Source of the DNA: Lophius americanus
Taxonomy: Eukaryota; Chordata; Actinopteri; Lophiiformes; Lophiidae
Length of the DNA: 64,000 nt
Direction of reading: 5' to 3'
Assembly: GCA_037951165.1 (NCBI GenBank)
Contig: JBBDHG010000026.1
Span: forward strand, 3,142,501 to 3,206,500
Position 1 is the stretch's first letter; every line of letters begins with the position of its first letter. The position numbers and the translations under genes were made by a program. Positions 45,191-59,800 of the stretch are shown one piece after another. Under the pieces are notes generated by a model. That model saw only the letters and a list, made by a program, of their open reading frames with translations, ran no database searches and was not told where the DNA came from.

Positions 45191-48100
45191 CACCGTGACT
45201 GTTATCAGCTTTCATAACTGTGTGATCTGTCTGTCTTTATTAACGTTCTTTGATATCACGTTTAACATTTTTACATGTACGTTTATTATCTTTTACTATC
45301 TTCCTTTCTCACATGCTCATCTGAATTCTAGCCTCAATCCTGCTCTTAAGACTGGGGTCTTTTCCAATATATGGAAACAGATGGAGAAAATTCCTTATAT
45401 GCACTATGCATAGATCGTACATCAGATAATCCGATTAATTTAGGTCTCAGAAGAATATTAAGAAAATGAAGAAGCTGCCCCTTTAGTTTTCTGTGTTGGC
45501 AGTTATTCCCTGTAGACCATATCCTTAATTGTGCAGGTGGAAACATCTCCAATGCTTAAGTTGGTGTTTTCCCATGCATTGACAAACACTTTATCGAAGT
45601 TGTCAAAGCAATTTCATTGAATATAGGAATTGATCCACATCCAAACCGACATGCAGAGAGGGATATTTCAAAATTCTCAATGATTTACCACTTTTCTCTT
45701 GCAAAATCTTCGGACCAGACACGCAGTTTGTGGCTAAATCTTTGATGTGTTTGTCCTTTTCCCTTCAAACGGCTCTTTTTATTTATTATTATATTTAGAG
45801 TAGCACTATCATCAGTATTTTCTATAACAGAAATCAATACCATATTCTGTGCCAGGCAAAAAGAACAAAATTCTACCGCTTGAAACAGGAATTGATTTCC
45901 TTTCTTTACGCTCAGGAATATGTGGTGGGAAAAGTCTATGCATATCTCCTCAAGACCCACTGGACAAAGGGGCCCTTAAGATATGCACTTTATAATTGGT
46001 TTCTTAAATTTCCTTACTTTTACATCAAGTCATGTTTGAAGTTTGTCGATTTTAAAGTAATTTTGCTCACATTGACCTATGATAGAGGTTATGGTCTATC
46101 CACATGAGCACAAATGGACTTTTTCAAGTAGTCAAAGTATCACTGTCCTTGGACACTAGTTTGAATTAAAATTTCGTGTTTCCCTCTTGAGGATCTGACT
46201 TGTTGAAGGGCTGTTTCTGATTCATTTTCATTTAAAATTGTTGCACGCGCAGCAGATCAGCTTTAAAGTGGTGTTTATGCCCAATATATTGATATTTTTG
46301 TAGTTGCTATAATTCTTACATCTGCCATGAAATACCTTCAGGCTCTCTGCTGCCGTCTCCTCTGCAGATTTGACGGAAGGTTGAGCAATTCATTTAAAGA
46401 GCGCACCACTACTTGTTCATCATTGAGATTTTTAAACTTTAAACCACAAAGATTTTTTTTTTCTCTCAGAAATATGACACTTGGAAAGAAATAATAATCC
46501 AGCAAGATATCTACTGGGTGAATATTTAGTTGCCAGGCAACAGTTGATGGCATTTGACATGAACCTTCATGCACGGGAAAGGGTGAAAATGGCAAGAGGG
46601 CTGGAGTCCATTTGGCAAAACAGGAGCATGATCGGAATCGAATAGGTTGTATGGATAAAATGGCGATTTCCCCAGTCCTGAGGTGGCCATAATAATATGG
46701 ACAATTGACCAACTTGTAGGGCAGTTACTTACCGAGCCAAGGCCATTTGAAGAGGGTGGCCCAAAATAATTGCAGCCATTTTACCAGGCACTTACCTCAA
46801 GATTGAAAAAAAAAATGTTTAGACATCCAAAAGTGATCATTTTTACAGTAGTGTATTCGTGCTGTGCATAGAAGCGTCATGGCAGCTAAAATGCAAGGCC
46901 TTTCTACTAAAAACAAAAATGTATTTTTGCATCATATATGCATCTTTAACGCTGCTACATCAACAAACTCCCCCAGCAGACAAAATAGTTGTCAATGTAA
47001 ACTGTCTCGCACAGCCGCTATTTTTCTTCATCGTTGTCATAATCATTACCCTCCTCTCTCCCCTCTGGCAGCCGGTGAAGAAGTCCGTGGCTTCGATGCA
47101 GGATTTCTGTAAAACATTTCACCACCCAAATCCATTTTCTTTGTCAGATTGGGAGTTTGAATATTTATAATCTTGAGGCACCATCTAATGGTATTTGCAG
47201 AGTGAAATCAGCCCAGTGCGTGTTTTCTGTAATGGCCTTGACTGCGTGGCATTGCCTGAGGCCTTGACTTGAATCGTGGAGGGATGGCTCTAATTTGGGC
47301 TAATGGGTGACTCAGCCGTCATCATCGTTTGTCCCTCAGTGGGCTGCAGATGGCTGGTGAGCCATGGGTGCAGCAGAGCCACTGTTGCTCGCACACACAC
47401 ACCACAACACTATGCATCATGCCAATGACAGCCATTTGTAGAGCTACATCCAGTCAGGAAGTCGGTGAAGGAGTGGGTGGTGGCGGGGGGTATGAAATAA
47501 TACTTTCTCATTTACATGTGGACAAAACAAATGTGGAAGAGGTTAATCAGTGGCCAAGCTAATCGAATCATTTGTCATCATATTAGATGAAAGCATTGAA
47601 CCTTCCCTTGGGCAATCATAGCGGGAGATGGCTGAACGTGGCACGGGTATAAAAATTGCTGTGAAATGATAATGCACGTTAAGTGGTTGCCCCATTTTGT
47701 TCAAACTCTACTTAACTGCTCATGCTCCAAAACGGAGTCAAGGTGAGCAAAATGACTGTGGCAAGTTGAACAGAAGGTGGATGCAAGGCAGGCTGTTTTA
47801 TGCATGGATGTTGGCCCCGTGTGCCGGATGCATGGTTGTGGGTGAGGAAGGGTAGAGGAGATTCAACAGCTCTCTGGATTGCTGCATTGGCTAGTTTACA
47901 TTCCACAGAGTCGGCTAAGCTTCACCAACCTCAGCTCTGCTCAGACACGCACACAATAACAGACACACATTTGATATATTTGCAATTTCTCAGACACATA
48001 TATATTTACTCTTCCTATATTCCCCCACTAGCAATACCTCCAACAGCCCGTCACCACCCGGACAAAATCATAATTCATGTCACATCAGCTGTTTAAGCAG

Positions 48101-51100
48101 ATAACAAACCACCTCATCTGCTCCTCCTAACCCTGTGCTCCTCCCATCCTGGAGTAACCTTGGTAACAGCTTTGCTTCATTGCACAGGGTGGAGGAGACT
48201 GGGAGGTTGATAAGAGGTTGCAATGTGGAGGAGTCGGTCCCAGGGGAGAACAAAGCGAGTTTACAGCTGTACAGAGCTGAGCAGCCTCCTCCCACCGCCC
48301 CTGAGACCCATTACCATGGGTCAGAGCTCTGGTCTCTGGACTGGTCTTTACCGGCCTCAGTGTTTAAACTGGTAAAGATCATCCTCGTGACCCGAGTACA
48401 TGTGGAGGGCATGATGAGGTAACTGGTGTCTGCTGTGCATCTCTGGTGGTTGAGCTGCTGAAGGAGGGAGGATGCAAACAACAGCTGTTACTTGTTCAGG
48501 CAAATTTTAGTTTCAGATTTAATGGATTAAGACTGTATTTGGCCACTTGCACATAGATCACTCTATGGCTGAGGCAACGCTGCATGTCGTGTATTCATAA
48601 TGAAGAGAAATGCTTCTAAACAACTGCCTTTGTTTTTATAGTTAGACTCGATCAGAGTGCCTGAGTGATTGCTAGAGGATTTAGACTGTGCATTAGTTTG
48701 TTGTAGAGTTATAATATAGATCACATTAAGGGCAGTATACCAATATCAAATAGAACCATGGTTAGTTGTGTTTACAGTGTGAAAGCACTTTTTTAAAGCA
48801 CTTCACATTGCGCTCATGATGGAAGATGGAGCAGATGGACAGAGTTCTATTGCATCCGGTGTAATTTATTTTGCCATAAACGCTGCTGTAACTTTTTGCA
48901 ATGGATATAGTTCTTGATAGTTTCCAGTCGGAGTTATGAGGATCCGTCTCTGCAGTCAGTTTTCAGGTCAAAGTTATTTATACTAGATTTTTTTTTTTTT
49001 ATGTTGTCTAGTGGAAAAAAACCCCACTGCATATGGTTTGCAATATTCAGGTCTTTCTGTTGCACTGAACATTATGGAAATTCGAAGGATATAATGTAAT
49101 CCAAAATTTGAATCAACACCTCCAGGACAACAGCACCCATTAAAAAAATGTTTTTGCATTGCGCAGGGTTGCACTAGAATTTGCGTGCCTTACGGTCCAT
49201 TATCTACTTCCTGTTCAGAGACAGCTTGCACCAATTTTTTAAATGCAAAGAACATTTGAGCCACAGCTTGTACATTATACTATTGGGTTAATTTGCAGTA
49301 TATTTGTCCCACTTAACTGTTCATGCTAAATAAGGTAGCATTTGTTAATGCAGTATAGTTGTTTTTTTTGAAATATTAAGCTGACTAAATTAAATGTTAA
49401 CATAAGAACTGCCAAAGCACAGCCCACATTAATATGGACACACACATGAAAATTGATGAAAACAACTGTCAAAAAGGGATTGGCCGAGGATTTAAGAGTG
49501 TTTACAAGTCATTAATAAACATAACCCACGCCTCGGTCCTCCATCGCTGATATCGTCTTCCAACTATTAGCAAACACTGCAAATCCCAGACGTCTGCAGT
49601 CCTTCTAAACGCCTGTGTTTGGGATAATGTATGTTTTTCTGAGCATGTGCACATGTCCTTTTGAGCTATGCACGTTCAAGTATGAATAGATAGAATCTGC
49701 GAGTCCTGCCATCCCCTCGCTGTTGCCCACGAGCACGATGGAACCGCCGGAATCAAATCGAATCAAGTCAAATCTGACATCCCTCGCACCAACAAAACTA
49801 AAAGATGACATTAAAGGCGCGTATTAACATCCAGCCGAGCTTGTATGAGGGCGACATGGAACACATGCCTGCTATCTCGCACACGCGCGCATCACTTTTT
49901 AAATATTATTCAAAGCAATGTATTTGACGGTTCATGCACATAATGTTCCTTCCTCTCTACCCCTCTTGTCCCACAATGCCTAGTTGAAAGGACCTGTAGC
50001 CCAGCGTGTACATCTCTTTTTCCCCAGGAGATGGTATATAATGAGAAAGCACCATGGGTCCAGCAGAGGCCTGTGCATCAGTGCTGCTGCAGCCCACAGA
50101 TACACATGAAGTCTTTCCCTTTGTTAGTTAAGGGGAAGAGCATTAAAGACGTCCCTCGCTCTCTGCTTGTTAGCCTGCAGTAATGACTAGGCTGTGGGAA
50201 GCCAGGCTACCCGGCCAAGCCGCTGAAAGCTTGTTCCCCTCGGCTGCTGGCCCTTAGCTTACCGGTGGGAAGAGGATCCAAAGCAGAACCCACGCATGGG
50301 GAGCATCAGATCCGACAGACTGAGGATGCAAGAAAGGATTGCAGGGGGGGAAGGAATCTCTACCTCTGGATAGACTGAGACCAATGTAACCCATTACTGA
50401 CTCACACATGAGCACAGAGGCTCCCGTTAACACGTTGCTGTTCACAGACCCAGCATTACGTCAGCACCAGCTGAGCAATGTGCACTTTGTTTAAAATGAA
50501 CTACTGTAGTTTATGTGGTTTTGTATTAACATGGATGTAATTACTCTTTCTTAACAAAGTGGCTCGATTGTCGGCAGTTTTTCAAAGTGTGCATCACACT
50601 TGTAGTGTAGGGGGGCACCTTCAGTCTGTACTGTATTTTTGCACGTTTTTTTTTTTGAAAGCTTAAGGAGATGGAAGAAAAGTTGAGAGAATTGTTTGGA
50701 GTGGCCATAATCCAAGCAAACAGGACAAATGTCTCCACACACCTGTGAATTGATACGAGTAAAAAGACTCGTAGTCTACATGCCATAAAGTAGAGAATGG
50801 CACATTTGTGCCTCCGCTATGACGCTTATAGTTTACTACGTGCATTTTTACAACCTCCATAAACATATATTTTGTGGTCTCCCACAGCTCGTGGATATTT
50901 TATTGGCAATGTTAAGGACACATGGAATTATGTGGTCATTGGTGGTTACACTGTTGGAAACGGACAAATCTGTCTACCTTTGTGTACACCGTTCAGAAAA
51001 AAAACATTCATTATGTCACTTCAAAATGGATGTAACAGCCAACAAGTGAATAGAACAGGTGAAATAGGTAAGCATAAGGTCATGGGGGACTTAAACGTGG

Positions 51101-51624
51101 ACCAAATTGTGATGGCTAGACAACGGTTCAGTGAATTTCCAGAACTTCAGGTCGTTTTGGTTGATCCTAGGGGCCTCTTTTATTAACCTGCACACGCACA
51201 AAATAATGCATACTCTGCTTTCTACACAATCTGTGGGATTTATGAAAAGCAAACTTGATGGGGAAATGCGCAGAATTCATAGAAGTGTGAAAATAAATCC
51301 AAGTATAACCATTCAAAGCCTATTTTCAAAAAAAAAAACTAATCAGCGAAGTGTTTGATTAATTATTTCTATGAAATTAATTTTCATTAAAAAAAAGTAA
51401 ATCATTGGAAGCGTTTCTGATGCCACCTTCTATCCCAAATCCTATTCCCAGTTTTATAAATGAGGTCCCTGGTCTGCAGTGGGTATTACCTACCAAAATG
51501 GTCGAGGAATTGGGTGTCCATGGCTCAACAGTACACGTCAGCAGTGAAGGCAACCCGTGTTGTCATAGAATTCCTTAGTTGTTGAAAACAGATACTGCAG
51601 TTGTCAGAGCACATTCTGCTTTGC
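45191..51624. other. long stretch without recognisable gene
   Basis: No repeat family, RNA gene or coding exon could be supported. Open frames at 46338-46712 (minus), 46859-47170, 48135-48422 and 50872-51186 have no recognisable domain. The region around 49980-50240 is GC-richer and looks unique, and might hold a conserved noncoding element, but that cannot be judged from one sequence. Confidence 0.5.
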
Positions 51625-51700
51625 AGAACTGTTTTGGTGGCAAATGGGGACCTGCACAATGTAAGGCAGGTGACTTTAATGTACTGGCTGATCAGTGTGA
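51625..51700 (+). mobile_element. 3'-end-like fragment of a dispersed fish repeat, copy 2
   Basis: GAACTGTTTTGGTGGC, GACCTGCACAATGTAAG and GCAGGTGACTTTAATGTACT with TGGCTGATCAGTGTG align with 10781-10853 along about 70 bases in the same orientation. Confidence 0.5.
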
Positions 51701-54700
51701 ATGAGCCTTAGGAAGATAGTAATAGTTTTTATTTGTTTTATTTCAGTGTCTAGTTACTCAACTGAGGGCCATAGACTCCATTTCATTAAGTGGACTTCGG
51801 ATGTGTCCCCTCACCTCTCCTACCACTTCCACACTGCTTCTAATGCCAGTGCTGGGTACAGAATCTATCTTTCATCTCTTGCAATCCATCACTGTGGATT
51901 CGCTTGAATGGAACTGAGCTGAGTTGACTGCAGTGCTGCAACACAATAGGCAGTGCATTATTAATTATGTTTGTGATCTAACCTTGGCGCTCAGGAGTAA
52001 CCCCCCCCCTGCTCTCCGGACCACCCTGCTTCTCTGTGCGCATGCATAATTTCTTTTCAGGAGGAATTTATTGTTTTTCTCCTTATGGAAATTTAGTTGA
52101 ACTATGAGAGATTTCCAATTACTCTTGATGAGGTATTCAACAACTCCCTCGATTTTAGTTGGTGGCTCATTTTATTTCTGGACCTATCAAAGGCCAGCCG
52201 GGCGGAGAGAAAAAGTGAAAAGTGAGAGCTCTCTTATAAATAGATCCCATCAATGAGGGGGAATGTCCTTCATTTGGCGTGCGTCAGTCCTGGAGGGAGA
52301 AATGCATATTCAGTCTCGAACAATGAGTGTCAGTCACAGTACTTTCACCAGACACATGACAGCTGTGCACATTGGCTAGTTACACACTCAGGGAACAGAA
52401 GCTGCAAGCAAATGAAAGCCCAATTATTGAACAGAGTAAGCAACAAACATGTTCCCAGGAGGACGATTGATTGACTTCCCTGTCCTGTCTAAAAAAGAGT
52501 GTCAGCACAGTTGTTGGAGACAACTGACAAAATGCCGGTGAAGCATTACAGATGTGTGACATTACTAAAATGTCATATTTGGAACATGATAGACGTGTAG
52601 TGATCAAATGGTGAAGAAGTTGAGAGGAAACTCATGGAGAGCAGACAACAAAGCTGGCTGTCCATAGACTGACCCTTGCAAATGGAAGGAGAGCAACAGT
52701 AAACAGTTGCAGCTGCTCCCAGTTGGATCCCAATGATGTGCCAGCAGTGTACTTAAACTGTCCCTTCACTTTAAGGACACACATTCTTGCTCTGGCTTTA
52801 CTACATATTAATAGGGCATCGGTGTTGTCTGCACTCTATAGGACTAGAATACATTTCCTTTTGTGGCTAAACCCTGATTTCATTTCATCATCTTTCTCTG
52901 CCGGAGTTGGAGTAGTAAAAGGGGGGATTGTGATTGTAGGTTTGATTGCATCAGCTCAGCCTTAGCACTCCCTGGCACGCCGTGTATTGACTTTTTTCAT
53001 GTGCTGTTAGTAAATGTGATTTGAGAAGTCGGTCTTGCTTAGTGGCAGGGTGTGCAGAGGGGATAGATGCCGTGGCGGATTTCTCAGGCTCCGTTAATAG
53101 GGGTCAGGGTAGACAGTGTGCTAGTATTTCTCGTTAATTGCATTTAGAAAAACTTCTTCCAGGGAGGTGTGGCAGGATTTTTTTTTTATTGTAGTCTAGA
53201 GGAATGCAGTACTGAATTTTTAAGGGCCAAGCCCGAATGACCAGACTTAAAAAAGTCTGGTCATGAAGAGAATGTTTGCACTATAGCCTGTAATTGTCAG
53301 TTTCATTGGGCTAACAACCAATGATATATGCAAGTCAAGAAAGTCCAGGCCAAATTTAGTGAATGTGTTTAATGTATCCAGTAAAGCAGAAAGCCTACAT
53401 CCTGCTGACGGGATGAATATCCCTACAACACAAGGATAAACTCTCTTTGAACCAAGCCAAATGAAATTGTGCCAAACGTTGCTGATACATTTCTGAGAGA
53501 AAAAAAACTCCTTCCACTCGAGGGCCTAAACTTAATGCACAACCTATACATTAACTCCAAAAGACTTCCAAACATGTAACATCGAGTGGAGGGAGCATCA
53601 AGCTGGAAGCTGATGGGCTGAGCCGACAAATAGTGCCAGATGTAAAGTGGAAGAGACTGGACCCGAACCCGAAAACGAAACCTGACAGGAATGAGGAGTA
53701 TTGTCAATATGCTTGCGATGCAAATAAGCTACTGTGGTGAAAGGCGTCTTAAAAGTCATAAAAAAAAGGAGAAAGTGGTGATAAACTTAAGTTCTATTTT
53801 CTAACGGGGAAATTCTATCAAGTAGTCAAAATTTTCATACATGTCCAAACCCTTTTAACATAATTTCTCATAATTATATAAAGGGAATGCTTTTTTAAAC
53901 CTTTTCAAACAATCTTGACCCAAAATCAAGCAATTACATGCAAATTCAAGACAATGCCCCAGTAGGTTTTTCGTTAATGTCAAGGTCTAACAAAAATCGG
54001 AAATGGTCAGAACAAAGAAATAAAGTAACTGGAAATCAACCAGAATAAAGCCAAAGGGACCAGAGTAGAAAGTCAAGAGGAGGACAGCAGTGAAGCAGAA
54101 GCATGGCACAAAACCAACCATTTCAGCTCATCAATAATGCATTTCTTATTCTGCTTTAACATTTTTTCCATGCGAGTCACCAGTCCAGCACATGTTCGGT
54201 AGACAGACCAGTGCATGCTGCTGAGGGGAGATTCCGGTTTTCATTTCATCTTACATGCACATCTTTTGAAAGAGACTGCAAGAACCTCCAAAAGATTTGT
54301 TACTTAAAGCCGCATACTTGACACAGATCTTTGGCCGAATGGAAAGTGAATGCACTGGTGATTTTAGCGCGTCTAGGTGAGCTGGATAGATACGGTAATA
54401 CACCGCACCCGGTCGCTTTAGTCGATGATGGACAATTCATCTTCTACTAAAAATATAGAATGATGCTTAATTTCTCACGGATGGCAAATCTTTTGCTATT
54501 GCTAACAGGTTTTTGCAGTTGGGGCCATTTACAGACCGGGTGAGATTTTAAGACGCAGGAATGGAGGTAAGGCCGAACAGAGCGATGCATCAGTGTGAAA
54601 TGTGTGTTGATAGAAGGAGAATTCCTCCTGTGTTCGTCGTTATTCGTAACCCTCGGGCAACACTTTTCATCTCCCCCTGTGTCTGCCTGCAGCCGCCATC

Positions 54701-56872
54701 TTTCTTCCCATTACCACCTCCCTTGGTCCCACTTTTTTTTACCCTGTGTTTTTGTGACTCTTTGTCTCTCGGTGTTCTTTCTCTCTGGGCATTTTTCCGT
54801 TGTTTACTTTGCCCTGCGTCTTGTTATTAGTCTTCCTTTTCTACAGCTGCAGCGTTGATCTCTGCCGCCACTCCATCTTTTCTTTCCCCAAGTCGTTGCT
54901 TTATCATTCCAACCTCGGCCTTGAAGGGGCCACATTTGACTTGTGACAGGAGGGGGGCTACGTTGCTCTGAGCCAGGGTATAATGGGAGTTAACTGCCGA
55001 CCATAAATTCTGTTGCAGAAGATGAGTGATATAAGGAGTGTTCAGGGTTAGGTGCTTCGGTTATTGTGCTGGAAAGGTAACTCATTACACAAGGGACTGC
55101 TGGGCTTCCTCTTCTCGTCAATCTTTGCTTTTATTGGGAGATTTTGATAGTAGTTTCCTAACATTTTTCTCACTGTCTAACTCAGTCGCCTAACCACTGG
55201 CCTCAGATGCTTTCCCTCTTTTTCTGTTGTCAGTGCAGTGCCATTTCTGATTTTTCTCTCTTTAATTTCCTGCCAACCCCATCACTCTGACTACGGTTAC
55301 GCTTGAGGCCATTTTAGTGTGATTTTTGATACCTGATCACAAAGAGCTTTTCATTGGTTCACAGAGTTTTGCATCCACACTTGACAGCCCCATTTTATGT
55401 AGCTCTTGTCGAGGATTGCTGCCAAATTACATAGAACTGGCCGTTTCCAAGACTAGCTTCAATGGTCTGAATTGTAATCCATATTCAGAGCAAAATTCAA
55501 TGGGTCAGTGGGTCCAGGTGTATCACATTATACCACGCTGCATATTCAAATGATAAAAATCTCAATTTAGCAGCAAAGTGTATCTGTAGCTACTTTTGTT
55601 CCCTATCCTTTTTTATTTTTACTGCCTCTTGGGTCACTGATTCTCAGGTATTATTCCTTCTATTTGTGTCTCCTTTCTCCTGTGTATTCAGTCATTAGAC
55701 CTATTTAAAGTGACTGAAATGAAGGTTGGCATCCTGTATGTGGGGTCACTACAGGCCCCTCCACCCCCCCTCACTGGTCCCACCTCTCTAGCTCATTCCT
55801 GGCACCCCAGGGTGTAAAAGGTCAGCCGTTATTGGGACTCATTATGAGGAACACAAAACCGGAACAGACAGGATATGTGTGTGTATCCTTGTGTGCGTGG
55901 ATCAAGTAGTAATACATCTTCTAGCAAATGAATAACAGAGACCTTTTGCTTTCCCTTTTCTAATTCTTGTAAATAATAATGTTCAAGGTGGTTTGAAATT
56001 CATTCTCTGGCTCTCACAGAAGATGATATTTTCAACACTATAGAGCATAAAGTAAATGGTAAATGTGGACATTGTCACGTGTAACATTGGAATGGAGGGA
56101 TTGATTTAATTTGTAAATTGAAAATAATTGAAGAAAATTAAGAAATGACTTTCTATAAGCTGCATTTAATTCTTGGTCTTATTTTAGGGTTTACATCTGA
56201 TTTATTCAAATCTCTAATCACCTTGCTGTCCTGAACTTTTTCTCCGGAACTGAATGCAAACCCCCTGGTCTGCCAGCCCCGACTCTCTGATTCTCTTCTC
56301 CTGTTTTTACTCTGTTGACCTTTTGCCTCTGCGTGTTGTTTTATAGAGACATACAGAAAAGACAACTTTCAGCATCAACTTCTCCATCCATGATTCAATA
56401 TTCACTAGGGCAGCCATATGGCCATATTTGTTGGTTACGTTTCCCATTGAAATGTGGTACCATGAAACTGCACCACCTACATGCTCTTACAGGAAGTCAT
56501 ATCTGCATCATTAACCATTAATATAAACATGTTAAGTGGGAGTGCTGCACTTTTATTCCGTCACCCGTCCTGCATAAATGCTATTAAGGCATTATTGAGG
56601 TTTTCGTGTCGTTCCTTCTCTGTGACGGCAGTATATGTAGTACCTGACGTGAATCAAACATCTGTACAAATGTGTGAGCTGGCGAGGCTGAAGAATAGGA
56701 TGAACAAGCACGCTCTTAAAACTATGTAATGTGTGAAAGAAAGAAAGAAGGATAGAGAAAATGCAGTGCTTTGTGCATCTGCACTCAACAAGTGTTTGCC
56801 AAGTTGGATGCAATCCACATTAGACACGCCCACATACGGAAAAGTGTATGAAGTACCAAAGTGAAGTGCCTT
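51701..56872. other. long stretch without recognisable gene
   Basis: Contains a hairpin at 53237-53264. Open frames at 52723-52965, 53423-53707 (minus) and 54561-54858 have no recognisable domain. A C-run (about 51999-52008) and other homopolymers are the only simple repeats. Confidence 0.5.
53237..53264. repeat. perfect 12-bp inverted repeat (hairpin)
   Basis: ATGACCAGACTT (53237-53248), loop AAAA, then AAGTCTGGTCAT (53253-53264). Confidence 0.93.
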
Positions 56873-57345
56873 TCAACACTGAGGTAGCTAGCAAGCTAAT
56901 AAGCTTAGCGAGACGAGTCTTCATCTTATATAAGTCCAACATTCCTCGGCTTCAAATGCATCAGCATTGCTGACAACAACAACTTTAAAGCTGTTAATTG
57001 TGGTTTTAAAATCTAAGGACAAATGAAGCCGCGGCGGAACAACCCAACAAAAGTCCAGCACACGACTTAATCGGACACTTCCAAATTAATCCCTCCAAGG
57101 AACAAGTTTCAAGAAGTTAATCTTGGCAGAGTTGCTAAAATGCACCGTGAGAAGAACAGAACGTTCCTTAATTTAAACAAGTCAGAATAAATACATAATG
57201 CTGTCCAGGTTTACTTCCACTGTTATCCTTCAAAATAAGAGCACTTAAAATGCACTACTCATTTTGGTTTTAAGACTTAGAAGAACAAAAAGTCTTAATC
57301 GGCCAAAATTGCAATCGATGGACTTATAATTCCGAACACTGTACA
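56873..57345 (+). mobile_element. hAT relic with BED zinc finger, family A, copy 3
   Basis: At about 57060-57100 the + strand reads HDLIGHFQINPSKEQVS, equivalent to NLIRHFKCNH of copy 1 and TTLKFKMNH of copy 2, but with the last zinc-ligand histidine replaced by proline. The preceding GCGGCGGAACAACC matches GCGGTGGAACAACC of copy 2 (45017-45030). The downstream TGGTTTTAAGACTTAG and AATCGGCCAAAATTGCAATCG match copy 1 (18031-18060). Same orientation as the other copies. Ends are approximate. Confidence 0.6.
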
Positions 57346-58095
57346 GATGCACTAAAAGTAGGTTTGACCGATTAATCAATTTTTTAATCTCAATATTTCT
57401 AAAATGAACCAGATGGAGATATTAACATTTGAAATGCATGCATATCTAGATCAACCAATATCCGAACGATCACAAAGTCGTTATTTTAGCAGTATCTACA
57501 AATTCCTTCTGGATACTCTCTAGGTGAGTAATGATAATGTCAGGAGAGTCTCACCAACTCAAAACAGATAGCAGATGGTCCAAATGAAAATGAAATGTTT
57601 GGAGGAGCAGAAGACAAAAAACACCATCTTCAAAGTGGGTGATTATCCGTAGTTTTTAAGCATGCCAGATTTGTGGCAAGTGATGTTAACCAAGAACAAA
57701 TCCTATGAAATTAGTGCTTCAGAGTTGGGCCTGTGCCATGAAGGACCTGCTTGAAAACACACTAAGGATTTCTCAATGATGAATAAACCCTGTACAGAGC
57801 GTCAACATATCCATAGAGCTCACACCACGAACTGGAATCAACACTGAACTCGCATTTCATCTGGTGTCCAATAAATGCTGTGAGTAATAGAGGCTTAAGG
57901 AAAAGGGTCAACGCACTCAACTTATGTTTTTAATTTTCCCTAATCTTCTACCGTTTGCAAAACATAGATGCTACCAGTGACCAGATGAGCTTCAGTTCAT
58001 TACTTTAGTGATTAATCATGATAAATGCTTGAAATCTCAATATTAATTACAATAATCAGGGCCATAATTTTGGCCATAATCGTGCAGCCGTGTGA
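57346..58095 (+). mobile_element. possible non-autonomous hAT-like element
   Basis: Starts with GTTTGACCGATTAATCAATT and ends with AATCAGGGCCATAATTTTGG and ATAATCGTGCAGCC, which resemble the CGATTA-rich ends and GGGCTGCACGATTA termini of fish hAT elements. The interior has no transposase-like frame. Pairing of these two ends into one element is inference. Confidence 0.38.
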
Positions 58096-59279
58096 TAAAC
58101 CCCTGTTCTTTTTTCAGTGTTGACAAACACTCTTGCGTAAGCTCTGTCAAGGAAAGGATGGAGGTCGAGTGAGACGTCTGCACTCACCTCCAAAAATAGA
58201 AAATATATATACACGGCTGGCAAATTTAATATTGTGTCGGGCCACAACAATTGAATCCAGATGCCTGTGAAATGACACTTAGTTCCGGGGTTCCTCTGTA
58301 ACCTTCCAATCGGCAAATAAATATTCACTCAAACCATCACACACACACTCTAACACTTAATGTCCTCTCTGCCCCAGACATGAAACACGCAGCTGCGTGA
58401 GTGGCATTGACTTTTGCTCCTTTCCGTTTTCACTTAAACACACTCAAACAGGGAAACAGGCACACTTACACACCAATGCAGAGTCATTTAATCACCATCA
58501 CTGACACGGTGAATTTACGATGCTGTCCTTGACCACATCTGAGCACCTTTACTCGTCAGGAGACAAATTGGGTTGGCAGGTGGGGCAACCGCCCAAGTCT
58601 GTGTTTCATTTGGACATAAAAAGAAATAAAATAGATGAATGATTGGTGCTTTCTACTGCTAATTTATACAGCACTGCAGTGCCCCTCCATCCCCAATTAA
58701 ACACTTGTTTGCATAAAGTTCCAGCACAAACATGCTGCCCTTCCCCACCCCCTCCTGTCCGATGAAATGCGCATGTGTGCGCGTGTACTGCGTAAGTGGG
58801 TACCCGTCTTTTTTGTCACCCGCTGAGTGCGTGTAGATATGTATGTGGATCCTGTTGGCAGAGAATTCTCTACAGAGATAACCTTGAAGGAGAAGCTGTG
58901 TGCTAAGCTTTGATATGCAATGCAAAGATGCAGCCGGCTTGGCTAGACCTTTAGCCACTTCTGCAAGACTTAATCCCAAAGTTGTGATGAGGTCGGCTTC
59001 CTACAGTGCTGGAATGGCATTCCCGCTCAGACAGTTGGTGCTCATTGATGAAAGGTTGAGGTGACTTCAATGGATTATTTTCATATATTAGGAATAAATG
59101 AAGCAAGCAAAATCTTGAGTCTAATTTAAGAATATGCAGCATTAAAATAAAAAAATAAAATTATTTGGGATATAAAATAGACCAAATCAACACCATGATA
59201 CACATTTTTGAAATTACTTCATCCACAAATATTTGGGGATGTTATGGATTTGTAATGGCCACTGCAATGTCAGCGTGCC
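58096..59279. other. no recognisable gene
   Basis: Nothing identifiable. A 106-codon minus-strand open frame at 58659-58979 has no recognisable domain. Confidence 0.55.
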
Positions 59280-59800
59280 TCCATGATGACTCAAAGTCCA
59301 TTTTATGACCATTTTGAAATTTTACACCTTCATAGATCTTATTGAGAGGAAGTATTGGATTGATATAAGCCAAAGTCGGTTACATATTTCTAACACTTAG
59401 TTCATCTCTAAAGATTTAAGGGCCATAATTTCCTAACAGTTGGGCCAGTTTAGTCTAAATTTGGTGCAAATGAACCACATCAAGGAGACCTCGTTTGGAT
59501 ACGTCATATTTTACTTTTAATAGTTCACATGTCACTCGTTTGGGAGCTTTTTAATGCAAAAACCCCTAAAAACAAAACAGGTTGTTACCGTTCCTTCCCA
59601 GCTAGATGCCCCATTATGTTCAGATTAGCTCATATGAATCTACACATTTTGATCCATCTAATATATTTATACGTTTATTATAATAGTTCATATTTTACTC
59701 ATTAGAAGGAGCTTTTTGTGAAAAACTGTTTTTCTTCCTTAAATTCCCAACTGTAAGTCCATTTGTGTCTAAATGTGGCTTGTATGAATTGAGAGAAGGA
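59280..59800. repeat. degenerate tandem repeat related to 7090-7440
   Basis: The landmarks CATCAAGGAGACCTCGTTTG, CACATGTCACTCGTTTGGGAG with CTTTTT, and the paralogous TCATATTTTACTCATTAGAAGG with AGCTTTTTGTG, repeat at about 170-190 bases. The CATCAAGGAGA and ...CACTCACTAGGAGG... landmarks are shared with 7300-7355. Confidence 0.48.

Noticed and set aside
48135..48422. 95-codon frame as a possible exon
   Set aside because: GC-richer than its flanks but with no recognisable domain and no paired acceptor and donor in the same phase.
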